Origin: Acidobacteriota bacterium
GTDB taxonomy: Bacteria > Acidobacteriota > JAAYUB01 > JAMOQF01
Length of the DNA stretch: 33,328 nt
Assembly (NCBI GenBank): GCA_027064125.1
Contig: JAMOQF010000174.1
Coordinates: 1-33,328 of the forward strand
Direction of reading: 5' to 3'
Made by a program: the position numbers and the translations under genes. Each line of letters starts with the position of its first letter. The first letter of the stretch is position 1. Below the pieces are notes generated by a model. It had not been told where the DNA came from. It saw only the letters and a program-made list of their open reading frames with translations, and searched no databases. Shown here piece by piece: positions 18,727 through 27,360 of this stretch.

Positions 18727-19868
18727 ATTTTCTCCCAGATTGAGAGGATTTCAGAAAGTATCAAATTTGATACCCAGAATCCCCTATTGGTAAAACTTAA
18801 CCTATCATTATCAATTTTTAGAAGATTTTCTTCAACAAAAAAATTAATATTTTCAAAAAGTAGTCCATAAAAATCAATTCCAAATTTATCTTTCATCTCC
18901 TTTAAATTAACTCCTTCAACCTTTCTCATCCCCATCATAAAGTACTCAAAAATTTCATCGCATAAGTTGTATTTTTTAACGATAGAAAAATCACATCCAT
19001 TTGTCTCTACCATTTTAATATAATCCTTAACATAACCTGAATTTGAAATAGCATAGGGGGACAAAAAAGAAGAGGCAGAAGAGCCAAATCCAATATAATT
19101 TTCTCTATTCCAGTACTTAAGATTATGTCTTGAAAAAAAACCTTCTCTCGCAAAATTTGATATTTCATATCTCAAAAATCCATATTTTTCAAGTTCACCA
19201 GAAACAAACTCAAAAATATTCACAATTTCATCTTCTTCTGGCAAAGAAATCTCCCCTTTTTTAAGGGATCGAAATAGAGGTGTACCCCTGTGAAGTTCAA
19301 GAATGTAAAGGGAAATGTGCTTTATACCAGACATTTCCAGAAGGGAAATGTTTTCCTCCCATATTTCAATTGAATCACCAGAAAGTCCAATAATAAAATC
19401 CAGATTAAAATTAATAACATTTTTAAATTTTTCAATTAAATACCACAATAAATCAAAATCTGGAACTACCCTTCCAGAATTGGATAAAACATATTCTGAA
19501 AAACTTTGAATTCCTATACTTATTCTATTTACACCGTAGTTTACCAATTTTTTTAAAAATTTTTCGGATAGGTCCTCTGGATTTACCTCAACAGTTAACT
19601 CGAAATCTTTTTCCACCACAAAATTTTCAAAAATTGCATCTATTATCCTTAAAAGAAATTCAACGGATATTGAAGAGGGAGTTCCACCTCCAAAGTAGAT
19701 GGTGTCAACCTTATATCCCTTTAAAAAAGGGGAAATTGTTTTAATTTCTCTTATAAGGGCAGAGATATATCTTTCAACAGGAAACCTTAAGGGGGCGGTA
19801 ATGAAGTGACAGAAGGAACATTTCTTCTTACAAAAGGGAATGTTTGTGTATATTCCCAATCTTCTCAA
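18714..19868 (-). CDS. hemW: Radical-SAM HemW-like protein (coproporphyrinogen III oxidase-like)
   Basis: HemW proteins are radical-SAM relatives of HemN that bind heme and are implicated in heme delivery; older annotations call them oxygen-independent coproporphyrinogen oxidases. The 384-residue product begins YTNIPFCKKKCSFCHF, giving the radical-SAM CxxxCxxC cluster motif. VDTIYFGGGTPSSIS, VEVNPEDL, GVNRISIGIQSF and GLSGDSIEIWEENI follow in the family order. Residues fit HemW better than HemN, whose motif has an extra Cys (CxxxCxxCxC). The start is TTG, supported by GAGG six bases upstream (AAGAGGTG). It heads the second minus-strand run, divergent from the porin gene. Confidence 0.9.
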
Positions 19869-19995
19869 AAAAACACCTCTTATTATAATATTTTAGAAAG
19901 AATTTTATCAGATTTTGACTTTTTTTGATTTTTTTATTGACAAGTTAGTTTTAACTAATTATTTTAGTTATCCTAAATTTTGTGAGGAGAAACTC
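19869..19995. promoter_or_regulatory. Divergent promoter region, porin side with palindrome
   Basis: This gap separates hemW (minus) from the porin (plus). Plus-strand elements are TTGACA at 19937-19942 and TATTTT at 19960-19965, with a 17-base spacer. A perfect inverted repeat TTAGTT-TT-AACTAA (19945-19958) fills the spacer, and a third TTAGTT lies at 19964-19969. On the minus strand a TATAAT is seen just upstream of the hemW ribosome site, uncomfortably close to the start codon, so the hemW promoter remains open. Confidence 0.5.
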
Positions 19996-21018
19996 ATGAT
20001 TAAAAAAGTTTTACTAACATATCTCTTTGCAATTTCTCTATTTTCCATAAATTTTTTTCCGAAAAATAGCAATCTATGGGAAAACACATTTTCTGTAAAT
20101 GGAGATATAACTATATTTTCACAACTATCTTTAAAAGATAAAAAAAGGCTAAAACACTCCTTTTCCACAGATCTTGAAATTTCTGCCAACTTAAATAGAA
20201 ATTTTTCTCTTTTCATCCACTTTGAAAATGGAAAAGGGAAAGGGTTCCAAAATATAAATGACATGATTTCCGCCAATGTAAATGAAGACATTTTAGATAC
20301 CAATTTTAATGTAAAAATAACAGAACTCTATTTAGAAAAAATTTTTTCAAATAACTTAACAATAAGTGCTGGCAAACTTGACCCCACAAATTATCTGGAC
20401 CAGAATAAATTTGCAAATGATGAAACTACCCAATTCTTCACCACTCCCTTTAAATATAATATCTCCATAGATATGCCAGACAATGCAATGGGAATGGATT
20501 TGGAAAAAAAGATAACTAAAAACATCTACATAAACACACTTCTAATAAGTGAAGAAAGATACAAAAACCATAGGTTTGAAGGAAAATTCATTTCCACTCA
20601 AGTAAAAGTGAATATAAAAAAATTTAACTTCAGAACCTTTGTCTGGAAAAATAGCATGAAAAAAACTGGATTCGGAATGAATTTAGACGGGGAATTTGAA
20701 AACTTTGGAATCTTTTTTAGAACTGGTAAAAATTCCGGGAAAAAAGAGGGTATAAAAAAAGTTATCTCATTTGGAACAAATCTAAAGGGTAAAATGTGGA
20801 AAAGAGAAAAGGATGAAATAGGTTTAGGGATCTTTTTGGGATTTCCCGATAGATATGGGAAAAGTTGTGAAAAAATAAGTGAAATTTACTACAAAATTAA
20901 AGTATGGAACAATCTGTTTCTTTCCTTTAATTCACAACTAATTTTAAATTCCCTTTATCCCGACAATAATAGAAAAAACTTTTTTTTCATGGGAATTAGA
21001 ACTTTTATTTTTTTCTAA
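19996..21018 (+). CDS. OprB-like outer-membrane porin
   Basis: The 340-residue protein has a signal peptide (MIKKVLLTYLFAISLFS) and a mature part of amphipathic beta strands ending in aromatic residues (GIRTFIFF), as expected for an outer-membrane beta barrel. The segment ISAGKLDPTNYLDQNKFAND, followed by ETTQFF, strongly resembles the carbohydrate-selective porin OprB family. Sugar specificity is not shown by the sequence, and at 340 residues it is on the short side for OprB. I chose the ATG at 19996, preceded by GAGGAG; an upstream in-frame start (19915) would place 27 unlikely residues before the signal peptide and run through the promoter. The next gene follows after 52 bases on the same strand. 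Confidence 0.8.
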   Translation: MIKKVLLTYLFAISLFSINFFPKNSNLWENTFSVNGDITIFSQLSLKDKKRLKHSFSTDLEISANLNRNFSLFIHFENGKGKGFQNINDMISANVNEDILDTNFNVKITELYLEKIFSNNLTISAGKLDPTNYLDQNKFANDETTQFFTTPFKYNISIDMPDNAMGMDLEKKITKNIYINTLLISEERYKNHRFEGKFISTQVKVNIKKFNFRTFVWKNSMKKTGFGMNLDGEFENFGIFFRTGKNSGKKEGIKKVISFGTNLKGKMWKREKDEIGLGIFLGFPDRYGKSCEKISEIYYKIKVWNNLFLSFNSQLILNSLYPDNNRKNFFFMGIRTFIFF

Positions 21019-21070
21019 AAATTGATATATTTTTATATGTAAACTAAAAACCATATGAGGAGAGAGTAAA

Positions 21071-22933
21071 ATGAAATTTAAATTATTTTTATTTTTGGCA
21101 ATTTTGTCCTCAATATCCCTTTTTACCTTTTCCCAGACAAATCTCTATTTTCCTCAGATTGCAGTTGGAGGAGGTTATACCACAAATTTTATAATAACCA
21201 ATACAGGAGATACAGATGCAGATGTAACAATAAACTTTTTTCAGAGCGGATTTGCTCCCTGGTCGGTAAAAATCGAAAATACATCTCTTACATCTCTGTC
21301 ATTTACAGTAGAATCAAAGTCCATGATATTTTTTCAAGCCACTTCAGATTCAACAAATATAGATGTGGGATTTGCTATTCTTACCTCAGAAAATGATTAC
21401 ATAAATGGAACTGCAACATATTTACTTGAAGATGAATCGGGAAACCTAATCACAGAAGTAAGTGTACCCGCCATGGGGGTTTCAACCGAATACACCCTTC
21501 CACTATTACACTCCACAGAGGACCAGTTAAATACTGCTATTTCCATTGTAAATATTTCCGATTTGGAAGGCTCTCTATCAATATCCTGTTACGATGAAGA
21601 TGGATACGTACTTAACTCCCTTTCAACTCCAATTGACCTCATGTCCGGAGAACATTTTCCAAGATATATAACAGATGATTCCCTTTTTCCGGATCTCACA
21701 GACTCTGAGGGGGCAATAACACTACATCTGAAAAATGTAGAGGGTACCCCACTACCATTTACCTGTATGGGATTAATTCAGGATGGAGATAAATTTGCCG
21801 GATTCATGCCTTCAAAGTACTGCCACGACACATCAAACAAAAAGGCAACATATACCTATTACTTCCCACAAATTGCAGATGGTGGAGGCTATACGACATC
21901 AATAGTTATAATAAATACATCAAAAGAAGTACTGAATTTTACAATTGATTTTTTTGATGAATCTGGAAATCCCTGGCAATTGGACCTTGAAGATTTTGGA
22001 TCTTTCACCTCCATTTCAGAAGAACTTGGACCAGGTGAATCTGAATATTTAAGCACATCCAATACATCACCCAACATAAAGGCGGGATATGCAACCATTA
22101 CTGTAAATAATCCCAATGTCCTGCTCACTGGAGCATATGAATATACAGATGAAGAGGATAATCTCCTATCCGTTGTATCAATTCCAGCTTCACCAGCAAA
22201 CAAAACCTTTTACCTTCCAATAATATATATGCCCGATAAAAATTTAAAATCTGCCCTTTCAATATTAAACACATCAGATATGACAATTGATGTCTCCCTT
22301 TCTTTTTCAATAAGTTCTTCTGGTTTATATTATTCAAATATAATACAACTTTCTCCCCACGAAAAATATGTGAGATATGTGTCTGACATTTTTAATCTCC
22401 AGAATGATGTAAGGGAATTGCTAACGGTTGCCTGTAGCACAGAAGGAGCAAACATAAGTGTGATGGGACTAATTGACGACAGGGGAATGCTTTCAAATTT
22501 TCCAGTGGAAGTAGAACAGATAAGAAACATCAATGACTTTAATGAAATAGAGCCAAACAATAACCTACAACAGGCAATGGAAGTCGTCCCACCAGCAAAA
22601 GTTAATGGTTCCACAAGTGCAAATGAAGATGGAGATATTTCTGTTGAGGTGGGAAGTTATACAGATGATATTGAAGATATCTACAAATTCAATACAGATG
22701 GCGAAATATTTAATATTTACTTGAGAAGTTCTTCCTCATCGGTAGATCTTGACCTCTATATTTACGATGGAAACGATGTAATTGCCTATTCAAACACTCC
22801 TGATTACTCAAATGAAGAAATAAAAAATCTATATCTTTCTCCTGGAACTTACTATGTCTTTGTTTCTGCTTACGATACAAATCCACCGTCAAATCAGCAA
22901 GTTGATTATTTTATAATCCTCTCTGCTCAATAA
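21071..22933 (+). CDS. Secreted protein with two FPQIAxGGGYTT repeats and a PPC domain
   Basis: The 620-residue product has a signal peptide (about 1-21). Two homologous repeats of about 240 residues start at about 25 (LYFPQIAVGGGYTTNFIITN) and 262 (YYFPQIADGGGYTTSIVIIN). In each, GGGYTT leads into beta-sandwich-like strands, a polar NFxxDFF/NFFQSG region and a later AxSIxN segment. The C-terminal part (about 487-620: EIEPNNNLQQAMEV ... IEDIYKF ... VDLDLYIYDGN ... LSPGTYYVFVSAYD) is a bacterial pre-peptidase C-terminal (PPC) domain, common in secreted enzymes. No catalytic domain is visible, so it is probably an extracellular or surface structural/binding protein. GGAG precedes the ATG. Similar repeats are, from memory, common in Acidobacteriota. 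Confidence 0.82.
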   Translation: MKFKLFLFLAILSSISLFTFSQTNLYFPQIAVGGGYTTNFIITNTGDTDADVTINFFQSGFAPWSVKIENTSLTSLSFTVESKSMIFFQATSDSTNIDVGFAILTSENDYINGTATYLLEDESGNLITEVSVPAMGVSTEYTLPLLHSTEDQLNTAISIVNISDLEGSLSISCYDEDGYVLNSLSTPIDLMSGEHFPRYITDDSLFPDLTDSEGAITLHLKNVEGTPLPFTCMGLIQDGDKFAGFMPSKYCHDTSNKKATYTYYFPQIADGGGYTTSIVIINTSKEVLNFTIDFFDESGNPWQLDLEDFGSFTSISEELGPGESEYLSTSNTSPNIKAGYATITVNNPNVLLTGAYEYTDEEDNLLSVVSIPASPANKTFYLPIIYMPDKNLKSALSILNTSDMTIDVSLSFSISSSGLYYSNIIQLSPHEKYVRYVSDIFNLQNDVRELLTVACSTEGANISVMGLIDDRGMLSNFPVEVEQIRNINDFNEIEPNNNLQQAMEVVPPAKVNGSTSANEDGDISVEVGSYTDDIEDIYKFNTDGEIFNIYLRSSSSSVDLDLYIYDGNDVIAYSNTPDYSNEEIKNLYLSPGTYYVFVSAYDTNPPSNQQVDYFIILSAQ

Positions 22934-22939
22934 CACCTT

Positions 22940-22965
22940 CAAGTGGGGGAAGATCTCCCCCCTTG
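22940..22965 (+). terminator. GC-rich hairpin after the PPC-protein gene
   Basis: A stem of about ten pairs forms between CAAG-T-GGGGGA and TCCCCCCTTG, with one bulged T and a five-base AGATC loop. It begins six bases after the stop codon. The bases that follow are not a T-tract, so it may be a weak terminator or an RNA 3'-end stabiliser. Confidence 0.5.
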
Positions 22966-22984
22966 TGATACTCTTCACAGAATT

Positions 22985-23050
22985 ATTTTATTTTGAAAAT
23001 AAAATGGAACTTAAAAAATTTTTCACTTTAGGTGTAATTTCAGGTATAAT
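22985..23050 (+). promoter_or_regulatory. Palindrome and promoter upstream of the fatty-acid operon
   Basis: A perfect 21-base palindrome occupies 22985-23005: ATTTTATTTT, one central G, then its exact reverse complement. Downstream, TTCACT (23022-23027) and a perfect TATAAT (23045-23050) are separated by 17 bases, giving a plausible sigma-70-type promoter 34 bases before fadD. The palindrome lies just upstream of the -35, where an activator or repressor could bind. Being only A/T apart from the centre, it could also be chance. Confidence 0.5.
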
Positions 23051-23083
23051 CTTTAACGGATGAAAAAGAGAAAGGATTAAGTT

Positions 23084-24946
23084 ATGGAAAGTGAACTTAA
23101 ATATCAATCAATTGGCCATCTTCTAAAAACCCAGGCCGAAAAGTTTGGAGAAAAAGTTGCACTTATGTTTAAAAAAGATGGAATCTACCATTCCATGACC
23201 TACAGTGAATTTTTCAATTACGCACTCAAAGTGGCAAGAGGACTCAGAAATGATGGGGTTATAAAAGGAGATAGGATAGCAATTTTAGCTGAAAATAGCC
23301 ACTTCTGGGCAATAAGTGATATGGCCTGTCATATGCTTGGAGCAGTTGTGGTACCCATTTACGCCACAAACATACCAGAACAAATCGAATATATTTTAAA
23401 CAACTGTGAGGCAAAGGCAATTTTTGTTTCCACACAAAACCAATATAGAAAACTTCCAGAAATAAAAGATAAATTAGAACATATTAAACATATATATTCC
23501 TTTGAAGGAATTAAGGCAGATGAAAAACTGCCTGTAAAACACATTTCATCACTTGCTGAAATCTCAAAGGAACTCGCAAATGAAGAAAAAAAGGAAATAT
23601 TAGGGGAACTTGATAAGGTCACTTTAGAGGATCTTGCAACCATAATTTACACTTCAGGGACCACTGGTGTCCCAAAGGGGGTAATGTTGACACATGCAAA
23701 TCTTTTGTGGGATGCCTACCTGGGAATTAAAAAAACCCAATTTCTTTCCTCTGATGACATCTACTTAAGTTTCCTTCCATTAAGCCATTCCTTTGAAAGA
23801 ACCGTTGGCTATTACATTGGAATAATGGTTGGTCTTTCAATTGCATATGCAGAAAGCATCGAAAAGGTTCCCGAAAATATAAAAGAAGTAAGGCCAACTG
23901 TGATGATATCTGTACCAAGACTGTTTGAAAAGATATACCATAGAATTTTTGAAGATGTACACAATATGAATTATATAAAAAAAAGTTTATTTCACAAAGC
24001 TGTAAACATTGGTAAAAACTATGTTTATAAAAAATACATCTACAAAAAATCTCCAGGTATTGATGAAATCTTATGGAAAATTGCAAATGCGGTAATCTTT
24101 AAAAAGATAAAAGAAACCCTTGGTGGAAGAATTAGATTTTTTGTTTCAGGTGGTGCACCCCTCGGGAAGGAAGTAAATGAATTTTTCTGGTCTGTGGGAC
24201 TTCCAATCTTTGAGGGGTATGGACTTACTGAAACAAGTCCGGCAATCTGTATAAATACATATGACAAAATTAAATTTGGTTCCGTTGGAACCGTATTTGA
24301 TAAAACTGAAGTTAAAACAGAGGAAGATGGCGAACTCTTAGTGAAGGGACCAATGGTTATGAAGGGATATTACAAGGCCCCTGAAGAAACAAGAAAAGTA
24401 ATTAAAGATGGTTGGTTTAGAACTGGAGATATTGCAAAAATAGATGAAGATGGATTCATTTTTATTATCGACAGAAAAAAAGAATTAATAGTAACTGCAG
24501 GGGGTAAAAATATTGCACCACAACCTATAGAAAACCTTATAAAACTTGACAAATATATATCCCAGGCTTATGTGTATGGAGACAGAAAACCATACCTTGT
24601 GGCGCTAATTGTCCCCAACTTTGAGAGATTAATAGAATGGGCTAAAGATAAGGGAATAAGTTTCTTTGATATGGAAGATCTGGTGCATAACTCGGAAGTT
24701 ATAAAACTCTATGGAGAAAGGGTAAAACTTGTAAACAGTAAACTTGCCCGCTACGAAACTATTAAAAAATATAGGGTTTTATGTAAACAATTTGACATAG
24801 AAACCGGGGAATTAACCCCAACACTTAAATTAAAAAGGAGAGTAATCTATGCAAAATATAAAGATTTCATAGAAAATCTCTATGACGAAAGTTCAGATAA
24901 CCCATATATTGGAAGGGTACCTTTTGATAATAAAAAAAATGAATAA
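23084..24946 (+). CDS. fadD: Long-chain acyl-CoA synthetase (AMP-forming)
   Basis: The enzyme activates fatty acids to acyl-CoA with ATP. The 620-residue protein has the AMP-binding P-loop YTSGTTGVPKGVMLTH (about 189-204), the A5 motif GYGLTETSPA, GWFRTGDIAKIDEDGF with the ribose-binding Asp, and DRKKELIVTAGGKNIAPQ. The long form with this lid region matches the FAA1/long-chain class rather than acetyl-CoA synthetases. AAAGGA lies eight bases before the ATG. It opens the plus-strand beta-oxidation operon, and the next gene starts 14 bases after its stop. Substrate chain length cannot be read from the sequence. Confidence 0.93.
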   Translation: MESELKYQSIGHLLKTQAEKFGEKVALMFKKDGIYHSMTYSEFFNYALKVARGLRNDGVIKGDRIAILAENSHFWAISDMACHMLGAVVVPIYATNIPEQIEYILNNCEAKAIFVSTQNQYRKLPEIKDKLEHIKHIYSFEGIKADEKLPVKHISSLAEISKELANEEKKEILGELDKVTLEDLATIIYTSGTTGVPKGVMLTHANLLWDAYLGIKKTQFLSSDDIYLSFLPLSHSFERTVGYYIGIMVGLSIAYAESIEKVPENIKEVRPTVMISVPRLFEKIYHRIFEDVHNMNYIKKSLFHKAVNIGKNYVYKKYIYKKSPGIDEILWKIANAVIFKKIKETLGGRIRFFVSGGAPLGKEVNEFFWSVGLPIFEGYGLTETSPAICINTYDKIKFGSVGTVFDKTEVKTEEDGELLVKGPMVMKGYYKAPEETRKVIKDGWFRTGDIAKIDEDGFIFIIDRKKELIVTAGGKNIAPQPIENLIKLDKYISQAYVYGDRKPYLVALIVPNFERLIEWAKDKGISFFDMEDLVHNSEVIKLYGERVKLVNSKLARYETIKKYRVLCKQFDIETGELTPTLKLKRRVIYAKYKDFIENLYDESSDNPYIGRVPFDNKKNE

Positions 24947-24960
24947 ACATGGAGGTTATA

Positions 24961-27348
24961 ATGCAAGACTTTAAGAAAATTGCAGTAATTGGTGCGGGAG
25001 TAATGGGTTCCACCATTGCCGCCCACCTCGCAAACGCTGGAATGGATGTTTTGCTTCTTGACATTGTTCCAAAGGAACTCTCTGAAGAAGACAAAAAAGC
25101 TGGTCTCACAATGGAAGACAAAAGATTTAGAAACAAATTTGCTCAGATGGGACTTGAAAGGGCTCTCAAATCAAAACCTGCTGCCTTTTACCTGCCTGAA
25201 TATGCAAAACTCATCGAAATTGGAAACCTTGAAGATGACATCTCCAAATTAAAGGAGTGCGACTGGATTATTGAAGTTGTTATTGAAAACATGAACATAA
25301 AAAAGCAACTCTTTAAAGAAAAAATAATACCCAATTACACTCCAGGTACCATTGTAAGTACAAACACAAGCGGACTCTCAGTAAATGAGATGGCAGAGGT
25401 TATGCCAGAGGATATGAAAAAACACTTTCTGGTAACACACTTCTTTAATCCACCAAGATACATGAGGCTCATGGAAATTGTTCCATGCAAATACACTCTT
25501 CCAGAGGTGGTTGAGAAAATTGCTCACTTTTCCAAAAACAGACTTGGAAAAGGTATTGTCTATGCAAAGGATACCCCAAACTTCGTGGCAAATAGAATTG
25601 GGGTATTCTCAATATTTAACTGTTTTAAAATTATGACTGAGATGGAAATGACAATTGAAGAGGTGGATGCAGTTGCAGGACCTCCAACAGCACGTCCAAA
25701 AAGTGCAGCATTTAGAACATGTGATTTAGTTGGAATAGACACACTGGTTCATGTTGGTAAAAATTCCTATGAACTTCTTGTAAATGATGAAAGTAGAGAA
25801 ATATTTCAGATTCCGGATTTTGTTCAAAAACTTGTTGACAGAAAACACCTTGGAAATAAAACAGGGATAGGTTTTTATAAAAAAGAAAAAGAAAATGGTA
25901 AAAGTGTAATTTATTTCTACGATTATAAAAAAGATGAATATGTAAAGGCAACAAGGCCTAAATTTCCATCTGTTGAATCGGTGAAAATGATTGACGACCC
26001 CAAACTCAGATTAAAGACACTCATTCAGAATAAGGATAAGGCAGCCCTCTTCGCATGGAGAAATCTGAGGGACACACTGCTATATTCCTACAGAAGAATT
26101 CCCGAAATAGCAGATGATATAGTAAATGTAGATAATGCAATGAAATGGGGTTTTAACTGGGAATTGGGTCCCTTTGAAATATTTGATGCAATTGGGGTCA
26201 AATACTTCTGTAAGAGATGTAAAGAAGAAAACATTGAACTTCCTGAAGGGCTTGAGGAAATTGAAAGGTTCTACAAATTTGAAAATGGTAAAAAATACTA
26301 TTGGGATATAGTGAACAAAGAGTACAAAGAAGTACCCATGGATCCCACTGTAATCAGTATAGAAATTCTGAAACATCAAAACAGGGAAGTTGAAAAAAAT
26401 TCAGATGCCTCAATAATAGACATGGGAGATGGTGTTTTTCTGATTGAATTTCATTCAAAGATGAATTCAGTTGGGGGCGGAATACTCTCAATGATAAATA
26501 AAGCAGTAGATAGGGCTGAAAGGGAAGGGGTAGGACTTGTAATAGGAAACCAGGGGAAAACCTTTTCAGCAGGGGCAAATTTAATGCTCCTTGCAACTGC
26601 TATTGCTGAAGGGGCATGGGATGATATAAACCTCATGGTTAAAAACTTCCAGAAAACATCTATGAGAATCAAATATGCAAGGGTTCCTGTGGTTGCAGCA
26701 CCATTTCACATGGTACTGGGTGGTGGATGCGAATTTTGTCTCCACGCAGATGCAATAAATGCCCTTGCAGAAACATACATGGGACTTGTGGAAATGGGTG
26801 TTGGACTTATCCCGGCAGGTGGAGGAACAAAGGAACTCTGCGTGAGGGCAATTGAAATGGCAAAGAGATACAACACAGATGTACAGCCATTTATAGTAAA
26901 ATATTTTATGAATATAGGTACTGCAAAGGTTTCCATGTCCGCTGCAGAATTATTTGACATGGGGTATATGAGGCATGGGGACTCAATAACAATGAACCCA
27001 GATAATCTACTATACGATGCGAAACAAAAAGTTCTTGCCCTTGCAAGAAACTACAGGCCTGACAAGCCAAAAACCGATCTCAAAGCTCCCGGTAGAAATA
27101 TAGCAGCAACAATTAAGAGTCAATTGTTTAACATGAAACATGGAAAATTTATAACAGAATATGAAGAGTATATGGGACAAATCCTTGCAGATGTGATAAC
27201 AGGCGGTGATGTTCCCGCAGGAACACTAATTACTGAAGAATATATACTTGATCTTGAAAGGGAAGCATTCTTAAAACTCTGTGGACAGAAGAAAACCCTG
27301 GAAAGAATTCAACACATGCTTAAAAAGGGTAAACCCCTTAGAAACTAA
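24961..27348 (+). CDS. fadN: Fused 3-hydroxyacyl-CoA dehydrogenase / enoyl-CoA hydratase
   Basis: This bifunctional beta-oxidation enzyme hydrates enoyl-CoA and oxidises the hydroxyacyl product with NAD. The 795-residue chain starts with the Rossmann motif IAVIGAGVMGSTIAAHLANA. It continues with the catalytic His-Glu pair in VTHFFNPPRYMRLMEIV and the dehydrogenase C-terminal domains. The hydratase domain runs from about 480 onward: FSAGANLML at about 535, GGGCE with catalytic Glu near 591 and GLVEMG with the second Glu near 609. The domain order is dehydrogenase then hydratase, the reverse of E. coli FadB and like Bacillus FadN. The ATG at 24961 has GGAGG six bases upstream; the in-frame ATG at 24949 overlaps that site and is rejected. 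Confidence 0.94.
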   Translation: MQDFKKIAVIGAGVMGSTIAAHLANAGMDVLLLDIVPKELSEEDKKAGLTMEDKRFRNKFAQMGLERALKSKPAAFYLPEYAKLIEIGNLEDDISKLKECDWIIEVVIENMNIKKQLFKEKIIPNYTPGTIVSTNTSGLSVNEMAEVMPEDMKKHFLVTHFFNPPRYMRLMEIVPCKYTLPEVVEKIAHFSKNRLGKGIVYAKDTPNFVANRIGVFSIFNCFKIMTEMEMTIEEVDAVAGPPTARPKSAAFRTCDLVGIDTLVHVGKNSYELLVNDESREIFQIPDFVQKLVDRKHLGNKTGIGFYKKEKENGKSVIYFYDYKKDEYVKATRPKFPSVESVKMIDDPKLRLKTLIQNKDKAALFAWRNLRDTLLYSYRRIPEIADDIVNVDNAMKWGFNWELGPFEIFDAIGVKYFCKRCKEENIELPEGLEEIERFYKFENGKKYYWDIVNKEYKEVPMDPTVISIEILKHQNREVEKNSDASIIDMGDGVFLIEFHSKMNSVGGGILSMINKAVDRAEREGVGLVIGNQGKTFSAGANLMLLATAIAEGAWDDINLMVKNFQKTSMRIKYARVPVVAAPFHMVLGGGCEFCLHADAINALAETYMGLVEMGVGLIPAGGGTKELCVRAIEMAKRYNTDVQPFIVKYFMNIGTAKVSMSAAELFDMGYMRHGDSITMNPDNLLYDAKQKVLALARNYRPDKPKTDLKAPGRNIAATIKSQLFNMKHGKFITEYEEYMGQILADVITGGDVPAGTLITEEYILDLEREAFLKLCGQKKTLERIQHMLKKGKPLRN

Positions 27349-27360
27349 TAGGAGGAAAAA

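Noticed and set aside
24949-24960. Earlier ATG for the fused dehydrogenase/hydratase
   Set aside because: This ATG lies within the GGAGG ribosome site used by the ATG at 24961, and the extra residues are not part of the Rossmann start.
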